From: Magnolia sinica | Taxonomy: Eukaryota > Streptophyta > Magnoliopsida > Magnoliales > Magnoliaceae | DNA: 64,000 nt | Assembly (NCBI RefSeq): GCF_029962835.1 | Contig: NC_080577.1 | Span: 372,001 to 436,000 of the forward strand | Direction: 5' to 3' | Shown here: positions 1 to 11,016 of the stretch, piece after piece | How positions within the stretch are numbered: the stretch's first letter is position 1 | Layout: each line of letters opens with the position of its first letter | Made by a program: the position numbers and the translations under genes | Notes under the pieces: generated by a model | The model's input: the letters and a program-made list of their open reading frames with translations, nothing else | The model's database searches: none | What the model was told of the DNA's origin: nothing

Positions 1-70
1 TATGTCCTTTTTTCATGTTGTATTTATTCTATACTTTTTTAATGGCTGTATTTGGTCTATACTTGCGCAG

Positions 71-3000
71 AGGAAACTAATAATGTACCAAAAAATGTGA
101 CGCATGATTGCTCGCCAAGCACTGTACCTCCTTCAGTTGGATCTCATTCATCAGATGCAACTGCCGACACTGTAGAAGATGGTCCGGGACGTGACAAATC
201 TCGTCAGTTGTCGATGGCATCATCGGTTAAACCAAAGTACAGGTAGTTTTCAGCCCTTTCTGCCTGCCATGCTTTTCAAACCTTAGTTTTCCACAAAAGG
301 AACCTGTTAATTTTTTCTTCTTTTGCATCTTGTGTGATTATCATGATTGTTCAACGCTTGTATGTTTTGTGATGTCCATAGTTTAACAGAACCAAAACTT
401 GAGAACCACAGTTTCAACCTTTGTGGCAAGAACAATATAAGATGGCATTTCATTTATAATCATCTTATCTAGGAAACCATCGTACATAGTTGTCTAATTA
501 GAATGACCAGTGTTTTCTGATAATCAGGGCCCCATGGTTAAAAACATTGGCCCTGTATCACGTATCAGTACTTTACTGATAAGATTTTTGCACATGAATC
601 AACCATGGTCAAAATTCACTCCATATTAGGGTACGGACCATTATGGGTTGATATGCAATGGCGCTAGTTGTGGGATTGTTTTTTTTTTTTTTTTTTCCTC
701 TGTTGGTTGTGGATATTATCTTAAAGAAGTGGTGAAAGGTTTTTTTTTTTTCTTTGTAGAGTTGTAAACTTGTAGTATAAGTTTTGTGTTTCAGTTTCAC
801 ACATGAAGTACACAATGCTTTTGCACTATTTGATTTACAGAATACTTAAAAAACTTTAAAAACTCTAAAACATTCATATCCATGAGGATGATGATGATGT
901 CTACGACCCTTCTGACCTTTGCTGTGGTATTGGCTGACTAATTCACTGAGCATGTATCCTAGATTACCCTTATACTATACTAACTAGTATCTGTTATCTG
1001 ATTCATTTAAAGGTCTGTCCTCTTGTCGCTAGTCATATCTCTTGTACTCTTCAAGGTCTAGGCATATAATATATAAATAAAAGTTTTTAACTATATCTAA
1101 CTCATGTCTTTCTCACTTGCACACATACATATGATTTATGTCTTGACAGATTTACAAACTCAAGGTACCATAGAAGTTGATCATAAAAGAAATGTTCCTA
1201 GTCACAGATTGGCTTGTTAGAAGATTTATGCTTATCTTTCCATATTCTTGCTTTTAGAGTTGTTGACCATGCCTGTCCAGTTGTTGGTTCTCTAAAGTGT
1301 AAATATTAACAGAGAAAGATAAACTGATGATCTTCACTTTCATAAATATTTTGTACCAGTGTCTCAGCTGTATGCTTATTTGACAAGTGAATGTGTCATG
1401 CAGGCGTGAATATTACCAGACGCCAGCTGAAGTTGTTTTGACCATATTTGCAAAGGCCATACCGGCTAGAAATGTGGCGGTTGATTTTGGTGAACAGATA
1501 GTATGCTTCTTTATTAAACAAGATTTATCATGCTCTGTTATATTTGTCCTTGTCACTTCATCACATGGGTTTTATATTATATTGCAAAGGTTCATGGGCC
1601 TACAATCATGAGACATTGATTATATTCCTGCTTTCCATTCATAACAATTGTGTTGCTTTCCAGCTGAGTGTTACTATTGATATCCTGGACGAAGATCCAT
1701 ATCATTTTCAACCACGTCTTTTTGGGAAGGTAATTTCCTTGTGATAGATTACGTTGTCTCTGCAAATGGAGTTTGTTATTTTGATACACAACGGCTATAT
1801 CCTGTCTGTTGATGGATACTAATCACGTAGTTCTTCTAGATACACTGTCTCTATAGGAATGATTGGAGAAACAGAATCTGTAAGGCTGACCCAAATAGTT
1901 GTGAAAAGGCTATACTGATGAATCACTGTCTCCGTTTTACCCTCCCTTCTAGCATCTCAAGTTATGCTATCTACGTACATGCATGGTGGGCATGATGAAA
2001 CTAATAATTTGTGTTGGATGATTTTCACTAAAGATTTGTGTTTGTAGGCAACATTTTCCTGTTTGGTTGTTCATAATAATTTTTTGAGTGTTGTTCCAAA
2101 TAATTAAGCCATGATGTGTTTGGTGTTTTTCCTTTCTTTCATTTCCCCTAGACCATTGTTTATGCCTCATGTCAGTGGTTGTTTTGCACTGTAAGGTAGG
2201 GGTGCACATGGGTCGGTTCGGTCTGGTTCTGGGGTGAAACCAGAACTGAAAGTTCCTAACGGTTCCAGGAAAATCGGAACCTGAACCAGACCGTTTGCAC
2301 CCTAGAACCAAACTGGAACCGTACTGTAAAAACTGGTTCGGTTCTACAGTTTTGGGCTTTTTATAATGCAGACTAGAGAGAGAGATGAGAATGGAATGGG
2401 GGCGGTAGGGGTGGCGTGAAGAGAATCAAGAGATTATGTTTTTTTTTTTTTTTCTTTTTCTTTTTTAAATATTTATTGCTTGAGATGGTCCGGTTCCAAG
2501 GTCGGTTCCACAGTTCGGTTCTACATAACCCCAAACTAACAACCGAACCGAACTAATCAGTTCTTTGATTTTCGGAACCGGAACCGGTGCACTTTAGAAC
2601 TGGACCAAACCGTGCGGCTTGGCCGGTTGTGGTCTAGTTTACCGGTTCCATGTGCACCCCTACTGTAAGGCATCTTCTGTTTCAATGGCAACTGGCATTT
2701 TGCATATTTAAGTCAAGCATATATCATCATCATTATTTTATTTCTTTTCATATGTTTTGAGAGAAAGGGGGTGACTCAAACTAACTCGGCCAAGTCACAC
2801 CTGACTCGTCAGAGGGAGGGAGGGTTGTCATGGGAACTTCGTGAGAACTTTTGACATGTGATGTTCTCATGGGAACTTCGTGAGAACTTTTGACACATGA
2901 TGTAGGTACAAAATCCAGACGGTCAACTAGATGAGTCACCTAGGGAGGGAGGGATGTTCTCATGGGAACTTCGTGAGAACTTTTGACAGGTGATGTGGGT

Positions 3001-3533
3001 ACAAAATCCGGACGATCAACTAGATGAATCACCTCATGAAATCCGAAGGGCCAAAAATCTGGTGGGCCATAACAAAGTGAGAGGCAGTTCAAGGGCCTCG
3101 GGGTTTTCACTTTGCTATAGCCCACCAGATTTTAGGATCATGCCGAAAAGTTAGCCCAATGGTTTTCATGAGGTGACTCATCTAGTGGACTGTTCGGATT
3201 TTATGCCCACATCACGTGTCAAAAGTTCCCATGAGAATTGGTTCTTATGAGAGTGCGCACGCGTGTGTGAAGTTCCCATGAGAACCAGTTCCTTCGGGAG
3301 CATTTGTATGGGTGGGTGGGGTTGACTCAAATCACCTCGGCCAAGTCACACCTGACTCGTGTGGCATGAGAGAGAGAGAGAGAGAGAGACCCAAAATTTA
3401 TAAACAACCTGCAAAGCAGGAAAAAATATAACCCCACACTACCCAGAGGTAGCAAAAAGATCACTGGGCACACTGGCTTTTACATACACTGCCCAAGTTG
3501 CCATAAACCCTTTAATTTGGCTGTGTGTGTGTG

Positions 3534-3596
<63 letters not shown>

Positions 3597-6500
3597 TCGG
3601 GGTTTCTACTTTGCTATGGCCCACCAGATTTTTGGATCGTGCAAAAAAGTTAGCCTCGGGGTTTTCATGAGGTGACTCATTTGGTGGACCGTTCGGATTT
3701 TGTGCCCACATCACGTGTAAAAAGTTCTCATATAGTTCCCAGGAGAATCGGTTCCTACAAGAGCATTTGTGTGTGTGTGTGTGTCTGTGTGTGTGTGTTT
3801 GTGAAGTTCCCATGAGAACCAGTTCCTATGGGAGCATTTGTGTGGGTGGGTGTGGGGTTTTCCTAACATCCCCATGTCCCCACCTTCATGGAGACGTTAA
3901 CAACGTCCCTAGACCTTTTAAAGGGCCCACGGGGTGACCTATTGTTGACCTTAACCATTCATTCATTCATACAACTAGGAGCAAGCCATGGTGCAAGAAT
4001 CACACCGATTGGATGATCCTAACCCTTTGAATGGGCCTATTTGTTACAACCATCAGTTGTTTATGAGCAACAAAACACATGGTTAGAATCATAAAATCAA
4101 AGTGTTACTTTAGAACCATGAGAAATACAAAGCGGGATCTATCTACTAGATGTTTCAAGATGATGATCGGATGTATTATGTTTCTCCGGTCAATGTTGAC
4201 TGTCCATTTTCATGCTGTTGATTGAATGGGCCTATTTGTTACAACCATCTGTTGTTTATGAGCCATAAATCACATGGTTAGAATCATCAAATCAAAATGT
4301 TACTTTAGAACCATAAGAAATGCAAAGCGGGATCTATCTAATAGATGTTTCAAGATGATGATTGCATGTATTTTGTTTATCTAGTCAATGTTGACTGTCC
4401 AATTTCATGCTGTTGATTGGAAGTTTAGGATCACCTGATTGGCATGATTTTTGCACCATGGCTTGCTCTTTGTTCTATGAATGAGTGAATGGTTTGGGTC
4501 ATCAATGGTCACCCCCTGTGCCATTTAAAAGGAGGGAGGGAGTCATCAATTTAAGACTGTCCATATATAAATCCCAACCTTCATGGGGAGGTTAGCAATG
4601 TCAGCTCTTAAATGACACATGGGACAACCTTCCCAGCTTCCAATGTTTAACGGTTAGATCTTTGGCTTGTAAAAAAGGATGGTTGTAACAAACGGGCCCC
4701 ATTCAAGGGTTAGGATCAACAAATCGGCATGATTCTTGCACCATGGCTTGGTTCCAATGGTACTATTGAATGAACCATCCCAATTAATGGTCGGGCATCC
4801 CAAATGTTGTTGAAAAGCTCTGGTGACATTGCTAATGTCCTCATGAAGGTGGGGATGTTAGCATTTCCACACACACACACACACGTGCACACACGTACAC
4901 ACACACAAACACATCTCCATATGTATGTATGTAGAGAAAGGGGAACGGGGGAGTGCCTTAAACAAATGAACTCATTGTGGTTTGGGTAGGAACTACAAAC
5001 AGATCAGTTCAAGTGTAGATAACATGGAAGCATTGGAGTATGCACGAACCTGTTCATTAGCCCCAGATTCCATATTCTTTCATCATTTATCACCATGTAA
5101 TAATGGCCTGTGATTTACCATTTACTCTAATTGTATAGTCATCAAGAAATCCACACTCCAAAAGAAAGGGGAAGAACTTTTCAGAATAGGTGTCTCACTA
5201 ATAAATGGATCCAACCTATTATTACCTTTTGTGTATGGATTCCAACACAAACTTCTATTTTCTTAAGGGTTCCTTGAGGAAGCTCATGTCATAGAGACCC
5301 CAGCTGCTGAACTATATCAGTAGCCTCAAGATCAGGCGATGCTGTGTCCTTTCATCTAAGCACCGTGCATCCACCTTTGTATATCGTGGCGAGAACATGA
5401 TAATAGTAGGACATTCAGGAAAGCGGAGATAATCACTTGGTGGTATCGGTCAGTAATTGGTGGCATAGTAGGCATATGTGCTTTTATGTTTACGGGGGAC
5501 ACTTGGATAAGTGTACACAGTTGCCTATTTTTGTTAAGCGTACAACCACTTCTATTCTGTTTTATATAATAATTTTTCTGATGAATTGTTTTATTTAAGA
5601 CAGTACTTTCCTTTCGCACAACTCTTGGTAATGGAAAGACTGGACATTTTATATGCATTGCCTCTGTTATTTTGAAATTGAAATGCTTCGAGTCTTTGTA
5701 GAAGCCACCTGTTTGATTACTGTGCACCTTTTACACAAGTTATTTTTGTAACTTTGTTGGCTAAATCAATTTGATTATGGTGTTGTTGGCTGGGTGGCAA
5801 GACAGATTATACCTGAAAAATGCAGATACGACGTATTGTCTACCAAAATTGAGATCCGTCTCGCAAAAGCTGAAGCTATTAATTGGACTTCTCTGGAATT
5901 TAGCAAGGAGAATGCAGTTCCACAGAAGATACACGTATCATCAGGTAGCCATGTGTTTGTTTGGTATGTAATGCTGTATATGTTTGCACAGTGTCTGCAG
6001 GGTTTTCTGCATGATTATGTTACCCACATATGAAGTTTTGAGTATGAGATTTGCACATAAAATTGTAGTGCCAATATGGGTACAGCAAGAGCACAGCAAG
6101 CAGCAACAATTGCCATGTGTATAGGGCTACCGCTGCTAGAGAGCGCAGCAGCCATGTGGCTCATGGCTGCTTTCAGCAGAAGAGGCAATGTGATACCCTT
6201 TAATATGGAAGGGAATCACACCCTTTCTTGTGAGCTCACAACAGCTGCCATGTGTCAGTTACCCGACACATGGGCTGCCGTCTCTTTACATAACCAGGGG
6301 ATTCCCCTCTAATGTAGCCACAACAGTTGCCACCTAGCAGGGACAGTCTGTTGCCTTCTCAAAGGCAGGCATTTTTTTTTTTTTTTTCCTCACTTGTTGC
6401 TGATAGCTGCAGCACCTGCCAGGTGGCACTCCAAAGAGTCATGCCTTGACAAAGGGCTCTTATAGCAGTGTGGTGTGGTGACAATATGGGGGAGACCCCT

Positions 6501-8315
6501 TGCATATGCCTCTATAACATGGAAAGAACTCACCTGACAGAAAGGTCCCACGCTCTCTCGTTAGCAGTTTGCATTTGCTGCTTTCCCTTCACAGGGCAGT
6601 TCTTGTTCAGGCTAACTGTCCATCACCATGTGTGTGCAGCTACATAGGTGAGCTCTAGGAGTCCACCCTTATTGCAGTAGGATGCCAATGCCCTGCTGAC
6701 ACATCTCGAGGTGAAGGATCCATGGATCTCTTCTTTGATGGAGATCAGAGGCACTGATGTGTCTAGTCCCCATTGGAGTAGTGATACGCATGATCCAAGT
6801 GACCTGGTGCAGGGAACACTTCCAACAAAGCGGCTCTAAACAAGGAAAATTTTCCCTTTCCAGAGGATTCACTCTCTATGACATGGCAACATACAACTGA
6901 TGCAATGTCCGTCAGGTTGATAGCCCTGATAGCCCTGGCTTTTGGGAGTCTTGCCACATCAGCAGATCCCCTGCATGCATGTAGGATTTCTAAAAACCCT
7001 AAGAGAGTGGTATTCTGGCACTTACCTTAAGGAAGGGCTCTCTTTAATGGTTGCAGGATCCTTCTAACTAGGTGTCGCACCCGCTTCGAATCCCTGCTTT
7101 GGACTCTCCCTGTTGCTCCCACTTCCTATGTATTTAACTTGTTTAGATTTTAAAAGAGACAATTCTCTGCTCGTGCACCCAAACTTGTAGCCACTTCGCT
7201 TCATGCCTCATACAACTATAGGGCTGCCATTTCCACACCTAGGACTGGCTCTTATCTCAGCCAGCTGGAGCCTACCATGTGGATGACTCCCATTTGGGAA
7301 GGGTTCTACCACCCTTTTGTCCCTTTGGAGACCTACTAATAACCCTGAAGGGGTCCCTTTGAAGGACAGTTCTTCCTCAGTCTAGGGTTTAACCAGAGAG
7401 ATTTCTTGAGAGCCCTGCAATCAGAGCTTCTAGAGTTAACTATATGCACTCCTCTCTCTTCTATTTCTCCTATTTTCTCTTTACTTTATTTCTTGCATCC
7501 AAATTCTATAACTCTCATGCTAGATCCATATCTAGCCATCTTCTACTGAGAAGTGGGGAGTTTCACCTCTATAACAGTAAGAGGAAATGTTGGTGTCCCG
7601 AATCTCAGGTGTTCTTATGCCTTTACTTTCTTTATTTTGAACTTTCAGGTCTTAAAAATGAAAGACCCACATACCCATCTTCAAAATCGACAGTTGATTG
7701 GGATAAGCTGGAAGCACAAGTCAAGAAGGAGGTCTGCCAGTAAACTCATATGCGCAACATTTGACATATTTATGTCGAGTATTTACCTTGGATATGACTG
7801 ACGAAATGCACACACACTGTTAGTTCCCATTGATACCTGATTTTGAGATTTGCACTTTCATTCAGGAGAAAGAGGAGAAGCTAGAAGGCGATGCAGCTTT
7901 AAACAAACTATTCCGTGATATATACCAAGATGCTGATGAGGATACAAGGCGTGCCATGAGAAAATCTTATGTAAGACTTAACTACCCTGTGACTTCCATG
8001 CAATTGCATTGCTAGCTGTTATTCTCTGTTCTTCACTGGAGAGCTTTCATTGTCCCTTTAGCTTTTGACTGGCTGTGCCATCCATCGGTCATCTTGGAAA
8101 GTTTGTAAACATTGCAGTTGCTCTTCATAGGATTGAAGCACATTTTTCTCCCTGATATGTTATTCCTCCACTGTAGTATTCTAATTTGTCTCCTTTTATT
8201 TGTACAGTATGAGTCAAATGGCACAGTGCTTTCCACAAATTGGAAAGACGTGGGCTCAAAGAAGGTGGAAGGCAGTCCTCCTGAGGGTATGGAGCTGAAA
8301 AAATGGGAGTATTAA
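71..8315 (+). CDS. SGT1: SGT1 co-chaperone, C-terminal part (7 exons; 5' end outside window)
   Basis: Coding exons are 71-242, 1404-1500, 1664-1729, 5806-5944, 7649-7731, 7866-7970 and 8208-8315. All junctions are GT-AG and the phase is continuous, giving 255 residues and a TAA stop. In this partial numbering, residues 1-54 are a Ser/Thr-rich linker. Residues 55-143 are a CS (p23-like, HSP90-binding) domain, with [24 protein letters not shown] and INWTSLEF segments. Residues 159-255 are the SGS domain, with [33 protein letters not shown] and the terminal GMELKKWEY. Full-length plant SGT1 is about 360 residues, so the TPR domain (about 110 residues) must lie upstream of base 1. In the family, SGT1 works with HSP90 and RAR1 to stabilise NLR immune receptors and binds SKP1 of SCF ubiquitin ligases. 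No frame breaks are visible, so the gene looks functional. Identification is by domain motifs and exon structure. Confidence 0.95.
1404..5944 (+). CDS. SGT1: SGT1 CS-domain exons (1404-1500, 1664-1729, 5806-5944)
   Basis: These three exons encode the CS domain. It runs from [17 protein letters not shown] through GEQILSVTIDI to [19 protein letters not shown] and WTSLEF. The first exon begins after ATGCAG with one base completing an Arg codon. The third ends TCATCAG before GTAGCC and leaves one base for the next exon. The intron 1730-5805 is unusually long (4.1 kb) for this gene because of inserted repeats; its neighbour 1501-1663 is only 163 bp. Confidence 0.93.
2189..2670. mobile_element. hAT-type MITE, 466 bp, with perfect 8-bp target duplication
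   Basis: The element spans 2197-2662, in the 4.1-kb SGT1 intron. Its ends are inverted: TAGGGGTGCACATGG at the left and CCATGTGCACCCCTA at the right. It is flanked by CTGTAAGG at 2189-2196 and again at 2663-2670. An 8-bp duplication and T/CAGGG-type ends are hallmarks of the hAT superfamily. The interior is filled with degenerate GGTTCGGTTC / GGAACCGAAC motifs that make it self-complementary. It has no coding capacity. Confidence 0.88.
2757..3845. repeat. Cluster of fold-back repeats with GGGAACTTCGTGAGAACTTTT arms
   Basis: The block beginning TCATGGGAACTTCGTGAGAA occurs three times in direct orientation (near 2828, 2872 and 2957). A related arm occurs inverted near 3205-3240 and again near 3720-3820. 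The pairs TACAAAATCCGGACGATCAA and GGACTGTTCGGATTTTATGCC are also inverted copies of each other. A direct repeat, CTCGGCCAAGTCACACCTGA, lies at about 2784 and 3339. GA runs at 3369-3388 and 3536-3594 interrupt the cluster. This looks like nested or rearranged MITE copies. I could not define clean element ends or target duplications. Confidence 0.55.
3853..4872. repeat. Composite fold-back element with long inverted arms and internal tandem duplication
   Basis: The outer arms carry CTAACATCCCCATGTCCCCA at the left and GGTGGGGATGTTAG at the right. A second inverted pair spans about 3955-4025 and 4418-4495, with AGCAAGCCATGGTGCAAGAA at the left and CACCATGGCTTGCTC at the right. Between that pair, two nearly identical units of 195 bp lie head to tail (4029-4223 and 4224-4418). 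A further partial copy of the right arm follows at about 4560-4870. The element lies entirely inside an SGT1 intron and has no ORF. Long arms suggest a Mutator-like or fold-back MITE, but no target duplication could be fixed. Confidence 0.6.
5945..7648 (+). other. SGT1 intron of 1.7 kb without recognised element
   Basis: This intron runs from GTAGCC to TTTCAG. It contains a T run at 6372 and repeated CAGC/GCCATGTG words around 6090-6250. I saw no coding exon, inverted ends or transposon protein. The stretch 6060-7440 is slightly more GC-rich than other introns and could be an old insertion, but nothing in it identifies a family. Confidence 0.4.
7649..8315 (+). CDS. SGT1: SGT1 SGS-domain exons (7649-7731, 7866-7970, 8208-8315)
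   Basis: These exons encode the SGS domain, which contacts LRR receptors and HSC70 in characterised homologues. Visible landmarks are [19 protein letters not shown], the acidic helix [20 protein letters not shown], the segment [20 protein letters not shown], and the end WEY followed by TAA at 8313-8315. Acceptors CTTTCAG, CATTCAG and TGTACAG precede the three exons. Introns are short here (134 and 237 bp) and hold no inserted elements. Confidence 0.93.
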
Positions 8316-9428
8316 CTGTTCAGGCTGGATTCTTCTACTGTATCGTTATATGTGTCTTGTGTGGTGACAATTTTTTAATCAGTACATTGTGACATGTTTC
8401 GGGCAGATTCTAAACTGCTGGTTGCATCGTGGTCATGGAATCTTGGTGAGGTTTGGTAGTTTTCGAAGGCATTTCTTAGTTTTCAAGGAATGGTCATGCA
8501 AATCAGATGACTCTACAGTTTGTCGTTGTGTTAATTATTAGAGGGTCTTATCTCTACTTGGTTGAGATTTCCCCAGGTTTGTACATTTGGAAAGACTAAT
8601 ATGAGCACACAGTGCAATCTGGGAGTTGGCTGTACATGCATCTAACTCCCGGTAGAACTAGCAAGCCATTTCAAAATGCAAACTTTCAGCAGTACTTTTG
8701 AAATTGTGTTAACATCCTGGCTGCCACCCTCAGTGCATTTTGTGCATACCAACTATACCCGTAGGCATTTATGGTTATTTAAACCCGCTATTGTCTCTCT
8801 CCCAGCTCAGTTTTCCATAATATTATAAACAGTTGGGATCCCAGAGTTGGTTAGTGGCTGGGGAGCATACTGTTGAATTTGGATAGAAAGTGTATCAGTC
8901 CATTAGAAGCCATGATCTGATCCATGTACAATGGTACCATGATCCGAGCAGTTTGGATTTAGTGGCCATGGCTGTGGTTGTGCTTGGGGTGTCACCCTGT
9001 GGAAGCAACTCTGGCACGTAATCTAATCAAGTTTTTTCCACCAACATGCCACGTGTAGGACATCCATACCATGCCATATTTGTGTATGCTTATCACCTAT
9101 ATGTTGAGTCAGATTGTTGTGGGTGGCCGGCCTAATTAGTGTCAGGTTATCTTAGCGGTGAGCTTAGCACACCAGTTTGAATGGTACTTATGTCCAACTT
9201 TTAGGTGGCATGAGGCAAGAAAGACCTGGATATGGATTTCCTTGGTCTTATCGTTTATCCAAAGACTAGACTTGTGTGATCATTGACACTTTTTCTAAAG
9301 TTAATGGCGGTGGCCCATCCACCGTGCACCAATCCAATCTATGAAGATCTTGGGCCCTCCTTGTTGGCATGTACCTCCGAATGTAGACCTATTGGATTTC
9401 TCATAGTCATCTTTCGAGAGAGCTAGAA

Positions 9429-9471
<43 letters not shown>

Positions 9472-10436
9472 TTTTCAGTTTACCTTCTACAATCAACAAT
9501 TCGGATTGACATAGTCGTAGGATCAATCTAGATCCCATGATAGTTCACCACAAATGGCTGTCTTGTCGACTGTCCACATGGCATTCTTGTACATCAAGCA
9601 GGGCTGTCAATATTGCTCACCTAATTGTGGATAGAGAATTAACTAAAAAGCATGAAATTTTCACTGAGGTAAAGGGCCCTAGTCCAAAAATCTCAAGGGA
9701 GGCAAATAATTCAACAGTTGTGATTTTCTGCCTATCCTTTAACATGAGTCCATTTATGAAAAGGGGCTTGCTTAATGTGCCCTTTGAGATCCAGAAAAGA
9801 ATATGTATCTTACTAGAGATTTTCACCGTTGATGTTAAGTCATTTGCGCAGCTTGAGGGATCTTTTTGTTAAATGGGCCACACATGGCTGGGCTCCATTT
9901 TTGTATTAAAAAAAAAAAAAAATCCCAAAGGGTGCTGTACGGATAGTACGCATTAAGCAGTACTTCCGGGGCGCTAATATCTACTAGAGGTTAAAAATGA
10001 GAGAAGAGGAGAAGAGAAGAGAAGAGGAGCAAAAATATCCACTTAAGTTTAAAAACGAGAGAAGAGTGCTAATATCTACTTGAGGTTAAAAAACGAGCGA
10101 AAAAAGAAGAGGAGAAAAGAAAGGAAACAAAAAGGGACGGAAAAAAAAGGGCTAAAAAAAACAGAAGCAGCAGGTTTTACAGGCGAGTAGCTGCTTGGAT
10201 AGCAGTCAAAAGAAGAGAGGCTCTGACTAGTGGGGGAAAAAGAGGAAAAATCGTAGGCTCTGGCTAGTGGGGAAAAAAGAGGAAAAATCGTAGACAAGTA
10301 AGAAGAATGGAGGAAGACCGAAGAAGCAATCAAAGACCATCTAGGAGTAGGGATGCTTAGCAAGCTCAAAAACACAGCACAAAAGCATCTTCTTCTTCTT
10401 CCTCCTCTTCTTCTTCTTCTTCTTCTTCTTATTGGG
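8316..10436. other. Intergenic region between SGT1 and the small membrane-protein gene
   Basis: The region starts with the SGT1 3' UTR. It contains an (ATT)n microsatellite at about 9430-9472. It also holds a short direct duplication (GCTAATATCTACTAGAGGTTAAAA near 9973, repeated near 10067) and an A/G-rich stretch (9998-10320) that becomes the 5' leader of the next gene. A 111-codon open frame at 9537-9872 has no recognisable family and ordinary intergenic composition, so it is not called. Confidence 0.5.
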
Positions 10437-10907
10437 ATGATGATTTGGACGGTGGTGGTGAAATTGGGGACGAAAAGGAGGACATGGGTAGCTCTGTTCG
10501 TCCTCGTCTATGCACTCCTACTCTCTTCCTCTTGGAACCTCATCCGCTCCATCCTCACCTGGTATTCTTCCTCCACCATTGGCTTATGGCCCGCCCTCTA
10601 CGCCTCCCTCCTCTTCGGGGGCGTCTTCGGCCTCCTCTCCATGGCTGCTGCCTTCGCTATTGTCCTCCCTGCCACTGTCGTTACTTGGATCACCGTCCTT
10701 GTCCTCCTCGCTTTCGCCGGCAAGCCTCGCCGCTCCCTTGTGGTTGAGGCCCGCAAGATCACCGCTGATATCACCACCTTCGCCATTAAGATCGTCCTCA
10801 GGGAAGGGAATATTGTTGCTGCTGCCGCCGCCATTCTCAGCTTCCTCGCACTGTTTCGGAGCAGCCGTAATGGTGGGACTACCACTGATTCATCCTTTGT
10901 TAATTAA
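10437..10907 (+). CDS. Small plant membrane protein, 156 residues, function unknown
   Basis: This is a single uninterrupted frame from ATG 10437 to the TAA at 10905-10907. Codons have strongly C/G-biased third positions (GCC, CTC, ATC), unlike the AT-rich flanks, which argues that it is a real gene. The protein starts MMIWTVVVKLGTKRRTW. It has hydrophobic segments at about residues 17-34, 51-73 and 74-95, then a basic stretch (GKPRRSLVVEARK), and ends with a fourth hydrophobic segment (IVAAAAAILSFLALF). It is probably an integral membrane protein of three or four passes. The frame stays open upstream to an ATG at 10353, which would add a poly-Leu stretch encoded by a CTT/TCT repeat. I prefer 10437 because the repeat looks like a pyrimidine-rich leader. 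I do not recognise the family by name. It is convergent with PIAL. Confidence 0.75.
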   Translation: MMIWTVVVKLGTKRRTWVALFVLVYALLLSSSWNLIRSILTWYSSSTIGLWPALYASLLFGGVFGLLSMAAAFAIVLPATVVTWITVLVLLAFAGKPRRSLVVEARKITADITTFAIKIVLREGNIVAAAAAILSFLALFRSSRNGGTTTDSSFVN

Positions 10908-10968
10908 TTAGTTATCTTTCTATCTAATTCTAATACATCCCCCACCCTGAGTGCCGATATAATCATTG

Positions 10969-11016
<48 letters not shown>

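Noticed and set aside
3439..3813. 124-codon minus-strand frame with Ser-Leu and Thr-His runs
   Set aside because: It is translation of GA and GT microsatellites within the MITE cluster.
2757..4872. Regularly repeated blocks considered as a CRISPR-like array
   Set aside because: Spacing is irregular, blocks occur in both orientations, and the setting is a plant intron; these are MITE arms.
5356..5727. 123-codon minus-strand frame in the SGT1 intron
   Set aside because: It lies antisense within an intron, with no family resemblance; a chance frame.
9537..9872. 111-codon plus-strand frame downstream of SGT1
   Set aside because: It has no recognised domain, codon use like its AT-rich surroundings and no neighbouring splice or repeat context.
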